DNA of 38,248 nt from Ignavibacteriota bacterium (GTDB lineage: Bacteria; Bacteroidota; Ignavibacteria; UBA10030; UBA6906). This document shows positions 17,781-24,804 of this stretch, one piece after another (within the stretch, counting starts at the first letter, position 1; every line of letters starts with the position of its first letter). The notes under the pieces were generated by a model, which was not told the DNA's origin, did no database searches, and worked only from the letters and a program-made list of their open reading frames with translations. The DNA is taken from the NCBI GenBank assembly GCA_003161955.1, contig PMND01000116.1, forward strand, positions 41,537 through 79,784, in the 5' to 3' direction. The position numbers were made by a program, and so were the translations under genes.

Positions 17781-17948
17781 GTCGTTCTATGGGAATGTGC
17801 CATACCAATCCGGCCTGTCCAATGTAGAAATCCTCACGGGAAACTTCAAGCGGGCCGTCTGAGGACCTTGACTCTCTCGACACTGCGGGGTATGTTGCAC
17901 AGTGCCGGTGACGCACCGGAATTACACACAGACTGACGGGGCGACCGT
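17781..17948. promoter_or_regulatory. Divergent intergenic region with hairpins
   Basis: This gap separates the minus-strand kinase from the plus-strand UroD-family gene. It holds a perfect hairpin, CCGGTG-ACG-CACCGG (17905-17919), just before the UroD-family start, and an adjoining CACTG/CAGTG repeat (17881-17904). Near the kinase start is TATGG/CCATA around a seven-base loop. I checked for a cobalamin riboswitch because UroD-family methyltransferases often work with corrinoids, and saw no recognisable B12 box. Confidence 0.35.
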
Positions 17949-19040
17949 TTGGATTCACGAGAACGCGTGCATGCAGCGCTGAACCGCCAGAGGACGGACC
18001 GCGTCCCCATCTGGTTCTGGTATCACCCCGAGACCACCCGGAGGCTCGCCGGAGTGCTCGGGATCCCCCCCCCGCTCGTCGCCGACGCACTCGGGGACGA
18101 CATCCGCCAGACATGGGTGGGAAACAACAATGCGATGGAAGGGATCCTCCACGACCGCGAAGGGGAGGGACACACGGATCCCTGGGGGATCCGGTGGGTC
18201 CGGCAGGGCGGCTTCAACCAGGTTGAGACATCCCCCCTTGCGGACGCCGGCGAGAAGGAGATACTCCAGTACGAATTCCCGTACGGACGAACGGAGGAGC
18301 TGCTCTCCACGATGGACGCCGTCCTGACATCGCCGGGGGGCCGGTTCATCGGGTGCGACATATCTCCCTGCCTCCTCGAGCTCATGTTCCGCGTCAGAGG
18401 GATGGAGGGGGCGCTCCTGGACATCGCCGCCTCCCCGGAGACTTCACGGGCTTTTCTGAACAAGGCTGCAGACTTCTCGATCCACCTGGCTCGTGAGGCG
18501 TGCGCCAGGTTCCCCCTCGACTGGCTCTGGACGGGAGACGACGTCGGGAGCCAGCGCTCCATGATTATCAGCCCGCAGCGATGGCGGGACATGATCGGCC
18601 CGCAGCTTGCCCGCATATTCTCCGCCGGAAAGAGCGCAGGGGTGCTGGTGGCATACCACTCGTGCGGATCGATCCGCCCGATCATCCCCGACCTGATCGC
18701 AATGGGGCTCGACGTCCTCAATCCGATACAGTACAATTGCCCCGGCATGGATCCCGTGGAGCTGAAGCGGGAATTCGGGAAGAGACTCTCCTTTATGGGA
18801 GGCCTCGACACGCAGCACCTCCTTCCGGAGGGGAGACCGGAGGAGGTTTTTCGCGCAACGAAAGAGCTCATCGATGTGATGACCGACGACGGCGGCGGAT
18901 ACATACTCGCCGCGTCTCATACCGTCCCTCCGGAGACACCGCTGGATAACATATTCGCGATGTACAGGGCGGCCGGCGTGACCCGCCAGCAGATCCAGGA
19001 CAACGCCGCGGATATCCGGGCGGGGGGGGGGAAGCCGTGA
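17949..19040 (+). CDS. Uroporphyrinogen decarboxylase (UroD) family, MtaA/CmuA-like methyltransferase
   Basis: The 363-residue protein has the UroD-family (beta/alpha)8 fold. It starts MDSRERVHAALNRQRTDRVP, the standard N-terminus of this family. His237 and Cys239 in AYHSCGSIRPIIPDLIAMGLDVLNPIQ are the zinc-binding pair of corrinoid-dependent methyltransferases, which fits MtaA/MtbA/CmuA-like enzymes and not haem-pathway HemE. SFMGGLDTQHLLPEG and GGYILAASHTVPPETPLDNI close the barrel. Members found beside sugar genes are often of unknown substrate. The TTG start follows a weak GGGG; no better start is visible. The gene is monocistronic and diverges from the GHMP kinase. No corrinoid protein is encoded in the window, so the methyl donor and acceptor are unknown. 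Confidence 0.88.
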   Translation: MDSRERVHAALNRQRTDRVPIWFWYHPETTRRLAGVLGIPPPLVADALGDDIRQTWVGNNNAMEGILHDREGEGHTDPWGIRWVRQGGFNQVETSPLADAGEKEILQYEFPYGRTEELLSTMDAVLTSPGGRFIGCDISPCLLELMFRVRGMEGALLDIAASPETSRAFLNKAADFSIHLAREACARFPLDWLWTGDDVGSQRSMIISPQRWRDMIGPQLARIFSAGKSAGVLVAYHSCGSIRPIIPDLIAMGLDVLNPIQYNCPGMDPVELKREFGKRLSFMGGLDTQHLLPEGRPEEVFRATKELIDVMTDDGGGYILAASHTVPPETPLDNIFAMYRAAGVTRQQIQDNAADIRAGGGKP

Positions 19041-19060
19041 TCACCCGCGCCGGACGGATG

Positions 19061-19900
19061 TCATTGCTTCACAAGCTCCACCCGCCTGTTTTTCCCCTTC
19101 CCCTCTTCTGTGTCGTTGGAAGCGACGGGAGACAGGGGGCCAACCCCGTACGGTCGCAGTCGCGAAGCGGCGACGCCGTATCTTCCCGACAGCGCCTGGA
19201 CGACAGATTCGGCCCTTGCCTGTGAGAGCTTCATATTGGATTCTATCCCCCCGACGTTGTCGGTATGCCCGACGACATTCAATTGAAGTGCGGGGTCCCG
19301 TTTCATCAGTTTCGCAATCTCCGCCAGCGCCCCGTCCGACGCGGGCTTTATCGCCCACTTCCCTGTGTCGAAGTAGATCCCGTAGACCGCTGCGTGCCCC
19401 GTCGCCTTTATGTCGTTTGAGAACGCGTCCGCGCTGGCAACGATATCCTGTGCCATGGACTTCTTCTCCACAACCGTCAGTTTGATGTCGGAAGTGATGT
19501 AGGCGTCGATGTGAACCCAGATTTCTTTTCCGTCCTTCACGACCTTCATGAAGGAGCTCCCGTCCCAATCGCTCTTCAGGACGGTCCCCCCGATTTTCGT
19601 AACAGCGTTTTCGTAGTTCCGGAGCACCTGGACACGGCTCACTTCTTTCGCACCCGATTTGAGCGAATACACGATCGCCACGACATGCCCCTCGACATTC
19701 AACTCGTTGAGGTTCGCGTCGCGGAACGAGTGCGTATCGAAGTCCTTCTCGTCGTATTGCTGGATGTAGTATCCGGGCATACGGTTGAACAGCGGGTGGT
19801 CCTTTGAGCCCTCGACGTCACGCTCCTGTGAACAGAGATGTGCGGAAGCCAGAAGGGACAGACAGAGTGTCCCCAGAATAATGATGCCGGTATTCTTCAT
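19061..19900 (-). CDS. OmpA-family outer-membrane / peptidoglycan-associated protein
   Basis: The 279-residue product has a signal peptide (MKNTGIIILGTLCLSLLASA). Residues about 30-160 form an unassigned domain, with VWVHI-like and YYIQQYDEKDFD segments, and the C-terminal 110 residues are an OmpA domain. In the latter, YGIYFDTGKWAIKP, VVGHTDNVGG, LSQARAESVVQAL and the closing KGKNRRVELV are the peptidoglycan-binding pattern. The N-terminal arrangement resembles OmpA-like proteins found in Bacteroidota and related phyla. It should tie the envelope to the cell wall. A GGGAGAG ribosome-binding site precedes the ATG at 19900. It is convergent with the UroD-family gene, only 20 bases apart. Confidence 0.92.
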   Translation of the reverse strand: MKNTGIIILGTLCLSLLASAHLCSQERDVEGSKDHPLFNRMPGYYIQQYDEKDFDTHSFRDANLNELNVEGHVVAIVYSLKSGAKEVSRVQVLRNYENAVTKIGGTVLKSDWDGSSFMKVVKDGKEIWVHIDAYITSDIKLTVVEKKSMAQDIVASADAFSNDIKATGHAAVYGIYFDTGKWAIKPASDGALAEIAKLMKRDPALQLNVVGHTDNVGGIESNMKLSQARAESVVQALSGRYGVAASRLRPYGVGPLSPVASNDTEEGKGKNRRVELVKQ

Positions 19901-19942
19901 GTTTGTACTCTCCCTGGATCAGATTCCCGGCGGATACGGACG

Positions 19943-19982
19943 AAAAAGGCCTCTCCATCCAGAGGGACGAAAAGGCCTTTTT
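19943..19982. terminator. Strong bidirectional terminator-like hairpin
   Basis: AAAAAGGCCT (19943-19952) and AGGCCTTTTT (19973-19982) are perfect inverted copies with a 20-base spacer, which itself contains an alternative CCTCT/AGAGG pairing. Either strand gives a GC-containing stem followed by five U. Its location is unusual: it lies upstream of the starts of both flanking genes, so it could stop antisense read-through from the UroD-family gene, attenuate the OmpA-like transcript, or end an unseen small RNA. Confidence 0.65.
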
Positions 19983-19986
19983 CAAT

Positions 19987-20006
19987 GAACCCGGGATTAC
20001 GGGTTC
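19987..20006. repeat. Short perfect hairpin next to the terminator
   Basis: GAACCCG (19987-19993) and CGGGTTC (20000-20006) pair perfectly around a six-base loop. It begins five bases after the terminator-like hairpin, so the two could act together as a structured leader. No U tract follows it on either strand. Confidence 0.5.
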
Positions 20007-20200
20007 AAGATATCCTTCACCGGGAAAGAAAGCAAACGACGGGAGCTGAAGCAATTGAAGAAACTACACGGCTAAGGTCGAAAATACCCGCCTGGTGCGC
20101 TCATACGCTCTAAATCCTGTCATTTGAGACAATTCATCGGTGGCATGCACATTGAACTTAAGCCACTGGATCCCTCACAACGAATGGAAGGAACGACACT

Positions 20201-20617
20201 GTGGGACAGCAGCAGTTGCTACTCATCATCCTCAGCGTCATCGTGCTCGGGATAGCAGTTGCGGTCGGGATCACGATGTTTTCAGACAGCTCCATAAACG
20301 TCAACAGAGACGCGCTCACAAACGATCTGGCGGCCCTCGCATCCCGTGCGCACCAGTATTTCCGCCGTCCTTCCTACCTCACCGGAGGCGGGAATTCGTT
20401 CGCGGGGTTGACGGCGGATGCCGCAGGACTCCGCAAGCTGACGAACAAGCCCACGAACGAAAACGGAACGTACTCGATAGTAATCGCCGGCTCGGGATTC
20501 GGTCCCGCCGCGACCGTCGAAATCCTCGGCGTGGGAACCGAACAATTCGCGGGCGCGGCGGTTTCGGCCCGCGTCCGGGTGTATCCTGATCGTGACAGCG
20601 TCTGGATCGTGAACTGA
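20201..20617 (+). CDS. Small single-pass membrane protein of MGQQQ type, unknown function
   Basis: The 138-residue product starts MGQQQLLLIILSVIVLGIAV: a short polar head and then one long membrane helix (about residues 5-27). The remainder is extracytoplasmic, with NVNRDALTNDLAALASRAHQYF (helical), a Gly/Ser-rich part and a small beta region ending VSARVRVYPDRDSVWIVN. I recall proteins with this N-terminus as widespread in Ignavibacteria and related phyla; they look like pilin- or pseudopilin-style structural proteins, but there is no canonical prepilin cleavage motif (G|FTLIE). The GTG start has AAGGAA eight bases upstream. It stands alone, convergent with the GxGYxYP gene. Confidence 0.8.
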   Translation: MGQQQLLLIILSVIVLGIAVAVGITMFSDSSINVNRDALTNDLAALASRAHQYFRRPSYLTGGGNSFAGLTADAAGLRKLTNKPTNENGTYSIVIAGSGFGPAATVEILGVGTEQFAGAAVSARVRVYPDRDSVWIVN

Positions 20618-20624
20618 ATTCTCT

Positions 20625-22700
20625 TCAGCGCTGAAGGAACCTCTCCTCGAACGTGGGCTTCTCTCCGGCCATCGCGAGAAACAGGTCCAGGGGAACGACC
20701 TCGAACCCCGCACCCAACCGGTCAAGAATCCCTTTCACCCTCCTGACATCGCTCCATTCCCTTACATGCACGAGAAGGAAGTAGGGGCGCTTTGCGTTGA
20801 TGGCGGCAAGCTCCTTCAGGTCGGCGACAGCCTCGGCTTCCGGGCGCACGGGAGAGAGGTAGTAGTCATACGACACAAACGCACGCCCCTTTTTTGACGT
20901 AAACGTATAGCCCGGACCGTAGCCGTTCACGAACCCGAGAGCCTCCGGCATCCCGCCGTAGTACCTGTCGATCACCTCCTCCGTCAAATCCGTGTTCCCC
21001 TCGAATTCCGAGCCCGCGGACCAGTCCATCGTCTCGAAAACCCGCAGGTCGAGCGCCTTCATCTGCTCGCGGGCCATCGCAATCAGAGGGGGGAGCTTAT
21101 CCCGGGGCACAGCCTTCGGATAGAGATATCCCGGCCCTGAGAGGCAGCCGATGAAATAGTCGTTCGGCGTCGCCATCGAATAGAAGTACTCCGCCATCCC
21201 GGGGGCCATCCAGGTGTAGTTCATCATCACTTCCCACGCGTAAGGGATCTCTCCCCGTCCGGGCTTCAGCCACGCCCCGAGCCCGATCCCGTCCGTCTGG
21301 ATGCAGGCGATGTACACCTTCTTTCCGACGGGGGGACGAGTTCCCGCGACGATGTGGTGATTATTCCGGAATACAAACCCGGGGGACACGGGAATCCGGG
21401 CGCTGAAGCTGAGATTCGGAATTGTGTTCAATCCTTCGACCCGGAGGCCGAACGAGGAGGTCAGGGTCACGAACTCCTCTTCAAGGTCCTTCGCATATGA
21501 GTGCCACCCCATGACCATCGACATGGGCTTCATTTCGGAGAGGAGTCTCCGCGCCAGCGCGTACTCCGCAGAGTCGGTGGTGCGGCATGAGAGATCACTG
21601 AAGAATGCTTTATTGGCCGTCCCCCAGTCGGCCACCGCCGGCTTCATAACTTTCCCGTGTTCACCCCCCAGCCAGACGATGAACTCCCTGCTGCACCGGC
21701 TCCAGTACCTATCAAACGCCCAGGCATAGATTTGCGCGTCGTTCATCCCCGCGAACTTCCCGCGAAAATCCTCAATCGGTTTCAGCCCCGCTCTCTCCGC
21801 CAGCGGGATCTCCCGGTCACTGACCACCAGTGCGTCCTCGAGTCCCGCCACGGTGAATGACACGATCAGGGAAGTCCGTACCGCGGTGTCCCAGACGACG
21901 TAGCCTTTTGCATACTTCCCGAGCCCCTGGAGGGCCTCGCCGGTTGTTTTCAATTCCGTCATTGCATAGTACCGCCTGTCTGTGTAGAATTTGAGGACGG
22001 AATTTACATAGGTGAACGGCCAATCATCCGGGTACAGCAGGTAGAGAAGGGGCGCAGTTCTGTTCGCGAGGCCCTGAAGGCTGATCATCATCGCGTTCAC
22101 GGAGAGTCTGCCGGAGACGGACCAGTCGTCGTCGAGCCGGAAGATAAAAGCCCGGCGGGCCCCCCTCCGCCTCAACACGTATTTTGTTTCCGGACCGGAC
22201 TTCCTGCTGGAGCGCTCCATCCTGTACACGAGTATGTCGTCTTCATCCGACAGCTCGTACCGATGGACAGCGGTTACGGGGACCACCCCCTGAGAGCCTC
22301 GTACAAGAATCCGCTCATCGACCCTGAGCCGTTTCTCCCCCTCCCAGGCCGCTGAGACACGGCGCTTTTCACCCAGCGGCATCCTGAGCCCCATGAATAT
22401 ATTCGAAGGAAAAACCCAGCTCTGCACGGGAAGGTCCACCGGGGGTGCCCCGGGGACAAGGGAGAGCGAATCCCGGAATGTCCTCCCGCGCCCCCAGGTG
22501 CGGCATATCGTCAGCCGCTCGCCGGTCCGCCTCAATTCGACGGTCAGAGCCCCGAAGTGATCGATGTCGGTGCTCTGATCGGGTACGAGTTCCCACGTCC
22601 CCTGGAGAAGATGTGATCCCTGACCGGAGGCCCTCTCCGGAAGGTTAGCGAAAACCAGCATCGCAAAGAGCGTGACCAGCCCGGTCCTGTTCATCAGCAT
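20625..22700 (-). CDS. GxGYxYP-family putative glycoside hydrolase, exported
   Basis: From ATG 22700 the product has 691 residues, starting MLMNRTGLVTLFAMLVF with a signal peptide ending near ASGQ. An AGGAG site lies four bases upstream; in-frame upstream starts (22724, 22814) are less likely because they leave the signal internal. Residues about 25-185 form a beta-rich lipocalin-like domain unusual for the family. After that come the GxGYxYP N- and C-terminal regions, with the name-giving GPGYLYP at 522-528 preceded by DYFIGCLS. Family members (Pfam GxGYxYP) are found in gut and soil glycan loci and are presumed hydrolases, but no activity is firmly established. It should act in the periplasm or outside. 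The gene is 38 bases downstream of the secreted unknown at 22739. Confidence 0.85.
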   Translation of the reverse strand: MLMNRTGLVTLFAMLVFANLPERASGQGSHLLQGTWELVPDQSTDIDHFGALTVELRRTGERLTICRTWGRGRTFRDSLSLVPGAPPVDLPVQSWVFPSNIFMGLRMPLGEKRRVSAAWEGEKRLRVDERILVRGSQGVVPVTAVHRYELSDEDDILVYRMERSSRKSGPETKYVLRRRGARRAFIFRLDDDWSVSGRLSVNAMMISLQGLANRTAPLLYLLYPDDWPFTYVNSVLKFYTDRRYYAMTELKTTGEALQGLGKYAKGYVVWDTAVRTSLIVSFTVAGLEDALVVSDREIPLAERAGLKPIEDFRGKFAGMNDAQIYAWAFDRYWSRCSREFIVWLGGEHGKVMKPAVADWGTANKAFFSDLSCRTTDSAEYALARRLLSEMKPMSMVMGWHSYAKDLEEEFVTLTSSFGLRVEGLNTIPNLSFSARIPVSPGFVFRNNHHIVAGTRPPVGKKVYIACIQTDGIGLGAWLKPGRGEIPYAWEVMMNYTWMAPGMAEYFYSMATPNDYFIGCLSGPGYLYPKAVPRDKLPPLIAMAREQMKALDLRVFETMDWSAGSEFEGNTDLTEEVIDRYYGGMPEALGFVNGYGPGYTFTSKKGRAFVSYDYYLSPVRPEAEAVADLKELAAINAKRPYFLLVHVREWSDVRRVKGILDRLGAGFEVVPLDLFLAMAGEKPTFEERFLQR

Positions 22701-22738
22701 GCTTCTCCTATCGGCAGATCTCATTGGAGAGACTTCCG

Positions 22739-23656
22739 TCAGTTTATTTCTATACGGCGCCTGATCCGGTAACGGATCGGATCGCTGCAGGGCGTCAGTG
22801 AAGAGTCCCTGCACTCGCGCTCAAACACATCCACCTGGTTGTCGAGCGTGGCGGTCAGGACTCTCCCGTCGGCCAGGCTCAGCCGGATCGAACCAGTAAA
22901 TGTCTCATTCCCCACGGAGGCGACGAACCCCCCGCTGTCACGACTGGCAACCTGCACCCAGTTATTCGGCGATCCCGCCACAGGCACGCGCATCCAGGGA
23001 GCGTCGAGCCTGATCGCCGGATGGGCCGGAGGGACATGCCTGACGACGAGCGTGATGACCGAATCGGTGGGATTCACATCGGCAAGCATGATGTCGAAGT
23101 CGATGGCATCCTCCCCGGTCACGATGCGGCTGCCGTCGGCCCAGGAATTGGGGTTGCCGTCGTTCACGTAGACGTGGTCCCCCGGCTGTGCGAGCGCCGG
23201 TTCCCTCATTGCCAGCTGGACATCAGCATAGAACGTCAGCAGGTCGACCACAGGACCGACAAGTCCGGGATGGATGCGGCGCAGATCCGGGATCGCAGGC
23301 CTGTAAGAGGGAGCGAGCGAAAGACGCTGCCGGAACTTCAGGCTGGCCGGAGGGAGGGTGACGCGCTCGTCGTTGATCCTCAGGTTCGACCAGGCGAACA
23401 GCTCAAAATACGCGCCCGCGGAATCCTTCCTCACCTCTCCGGCGGCCTGCGCTTCGTAGTGCGTCACCCTCTCCTTCCCCTGGTCCGTGGCGGCAATACG
23501 GTACAGGAGCTTCTCCCCCTCCCGGTACCGGCGGACGAGACACGTGGAATCCGTCTGCGCCGGACTGAGAGAGGGGAATGAAAAAGTCACCGTAAGACCT
23601 GACAGGGCCAGCAGCAGGGCCAGCCTGCGCATTATCTTCCAGTGCTGAATTGTCAT
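22739..23656 (-). CDS. Secreted protein of unknown function
   Basis: I do not recognise this 305-residue protein. It has a signal peptide (MRRLALLLALSGLTVTFSF, from residue 9), then a beta-rich body. Segments include YREGEKLLYRIAATDQGKERV, TFYADVQLAMREPALAQPGD (which resembles a helix followed by a loop), and VYVNDGNPNSWADGS. The later part repeats long beta strands: SIRLSLADGRVLTATLDNQ and RYRIRRRIEIN. This pattern, a YxxGexlxY opening followed by strand-rich sequence, resembles outer-membrane-associated lipid- or glycan-binding proteins of Bacteroidota, but that is only a likeness. Its start (ATG 23656) is seven bases after the stop of the small membrane protein; ATG 23632 with GGAAG is an alternative start. 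Confidence 0.75.
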   Translation of the reverse strand: MTIQHWKIMRRLALLLALSGLTVTFSFPSLSPAQTDSTCLVRRYREGEKLLYRIAATDQGKERVTHYEAQAAGEVRKDSAGAYFELFAWSNLRINDERVTLPPASLKFRQRLSLAPSYRPAIPDLRRIHPGLVGPVVDLLTFYADVQLAMREPALAQPGDHVYVNDGNPNSWADGSRIVTGEDAIDFDIMLADVNPTDSVITLVVRHVPPAHPAIRLDAPWMRVPVAGSPNNWVQVASRDSGGFVASVGNETFTGSIRLSLADGRVLTATLDNQVDVFERECRDSSLTPCSDPIRYRIRRRIEIN

Positions 23657-23663
23657 CGCGGGG

Positions 23664-24074
23664 TCAGACGCTCGCGCGGGGCGCGTCGAACAGCCTTATG
23701 GTCTCGTCGTTCAGGAGCACCCAGATGCTGTAGCCGCCCAGGAGGGTCCCCAGGGGGACCCTGAGAAGATTGAAGAACGAGATCACGAGCATCAGCACTC
23801 TTCCCCACCGTCTTCTTCCGAGCACACCAACCGCAGCGACGATCCCGGCGACGGAGACAACGAACATCAGCAGTGCAATGACAAGCAGGACGACCGGTAC
23901 GATATCAATGAGCTCGTACGGAACGTCATGGATGTCAATGGACCCCAGGCGGAGGATCATGTCGAAGAAACGCCTGAATCCCGCGGCGACGACGAAGAGA
24001 AAGAGTGAGACGAGGATGAGAAACGAACGGTAGGCGATGTTCAGAATTCCGACGAGCTGTATGTGCTTTTCCAT
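23664..24074 (-). CDS. Small integral membrane protein of unknown function
   Basis: This 136-residue protein has an estimated three to four membrane helices: NIAYRSFLILVSLFLFVVAA near residue 12, VPVVLLVIALLMFVVSVAGI in the middle, a GRRRWGR cytoplasmic loop, and LMLVISFFNLLRVPLGTLLG. The closing GYSIWVLLNDETIRLF is typical of short uncharacterised Bacteroidota membrane proteins. The ATG at 24074 has GGAAGGA nine bases upstream; a TTG at 24092 would add six residues. It is followed after seven bases by the secreted unknown, so the two are probably co-transcribed. No function can be assigned. Confidence 0.75.
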   Translation of the reverse strand: MEKHIQLVGILNIAYRSFLILVSLFLFVVAAGFRRFFDMILRLGSIDIHDVPYELIDIVPVVLLVIALLMFVVSVAGIVAAVGVLGRRRWGRVLMLVISFFNLLRVPLGTLLGGYSIWVLLNDETIRLFDAPRASV

Positions 24075-24096
24075 GAGGATTTGTCCTTCCAATGCG

Positions 24097-24129
24097 CGGT
24101 AGTATGACCGCTACGCGGTCATACTACCG
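24097..24129. repeat. Perfect 15-bp stem hairpin between two minus-strand genes
   Basis: CGGTAGTATGACCGC (24097-24111) is followed by TAC and then its exact reverse complement (24115-24129). No U tract follows on either strand, so it is not a classic intrinsic terminator. It lies between the stop of the acetyltransferase gene and the start of the small membrane protein gene. Confidence 0.8.
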
Positions 24130-24145
24130 ACATGTCTCTTGATTG

Positions 24146-24643
24146 TCACACGAGGGATGCGGGTGCGGATTTCCGCCGGTAAAGGCGGAGACCGCACTCC
24201 CGTGCAACAGAGGCGGCAAGTGCGTCTCCCGCCCCGCTGAAACTCCAGTAGAAGAGTGACCTGAGAGGATGATCCCGACGGATCGCGCTGATCGCGCGGG
24301 AGGTGACGCGCCGGGCAAGCCCCTTTCCCCGGTACTCGGGAAGGACAAGTGCCGAACAGAGGTAGAGTGCGTCATACACCCCCCCGGGGAGAGTCCTGTC
24401 CAGCAATTCCCGTTCGTTGATCTCCCCCTGAATGAACGCTTCCATCAATTCGTGCGCGGTCGGAATGACGAGAATCCAGGCAATCGGCCCGTTCTCCTCC
24501 TTTTCCTCCGACATGGTGGCGGGATGGATCTCCTTCAGCCTTGCCATCGATTCCCCGTCCACCGAGATCTGCTCGGGGTCGTTCTTCATGTCGAAGAACT
24601 CCTCTGCAAGCCTGATCATCCGCCCGAGGTTATCTACATCCAA
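24146..24643 (-). CDS. GNAT-family N-acetyltransferase
   Basis: The C-terminal two thirds carries the GNAT signature: LYLCSALVLPEYRGKGLARR holds motif A, with the acetyl-CoA pyrophosphate-binding YRGKGLA segment. WSFSGAGDALAASVARECGLRLY is the family-like C-terminus. The N-terminal part has MIRLAEEFFDMKNDPEQISV and RLKEIHPATMSE. It would transfer an acetyl group from acetyl-CoA to an unidentified amine, in the cytoplasm. The start is unsure: TTG 24643 keeps the NPLDVDNL-like N-terminus, ATG 24619 is a shorter alternative, and the frame is open to 24769. The minus-strand genes after it may be separated from it by the 24097-24129 hairpin. Confidence 0.78.
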   Translation of the reverse strand: MDVDNLGRMIRLAEEFFDMKNDPEQISVDGESMARLKEIHPATMSEEKEENGPIAWILVIPTAHELMEAFIQGEINERELLDRTLPGGVYDALYLCSALVLPEYRGKGLARRVTSRAISAIRRDHPLRSLFYWSFSGAGDALAASVARECGLRLYRRKSAPASLV

Positions 24644-24804
24644 AGGATTAGATTGAAATAGTGAGCGATTTCTGTTGTATGGTACGGAATTATTCGCTAT
24701 GTAGTATACAAGCGCCCGATATCGCCAGGGAGTGCTTTGCCCTCCGGCGATCAGTTCTTCCCCGCCCAACTGTGCGAAGCGTTATTCAGAGAGGTTCCTC
24801 ACTA
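24644..24804. promoter_or_regulatory. Divergent promoter region of acetyltransferase and radical SAM genes
   Basis: The left half is notably AT-rich. On the plus strand TTGTAT (24675-24680) and TATGTA (24698-24703) are 17 bases apart, a weak match to a housekeeping promoter for the radical SAM gene. The acetyltransferase promoter should lie in the same stretch. Confidence 0.3.

Larger units (their letters stand above)
19901..20200. other. Gene-free region between divergent OmpA-like and small membrane protein genes
   Basis: No convincing gene is present in these 300 bases. The left part holds two consecutive hairpins (described separately) 43-106 bases upstream of the OmpA-like start. The right part is moderately AT-rich and should carry the promoter of the small membrane protein gene; TGGCATGCACATTGAA at 20141-20156 is close to a sigma-54 site (GG and TTG present, but GA in place of the -12 GC). 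Confidence 0.5.

Noticed and set aside
17781-17948. Cobalamin riboswitch before the UroD-family gene
   Set aside because: There are short hairpins, but no B12-box or the extended conserved core.
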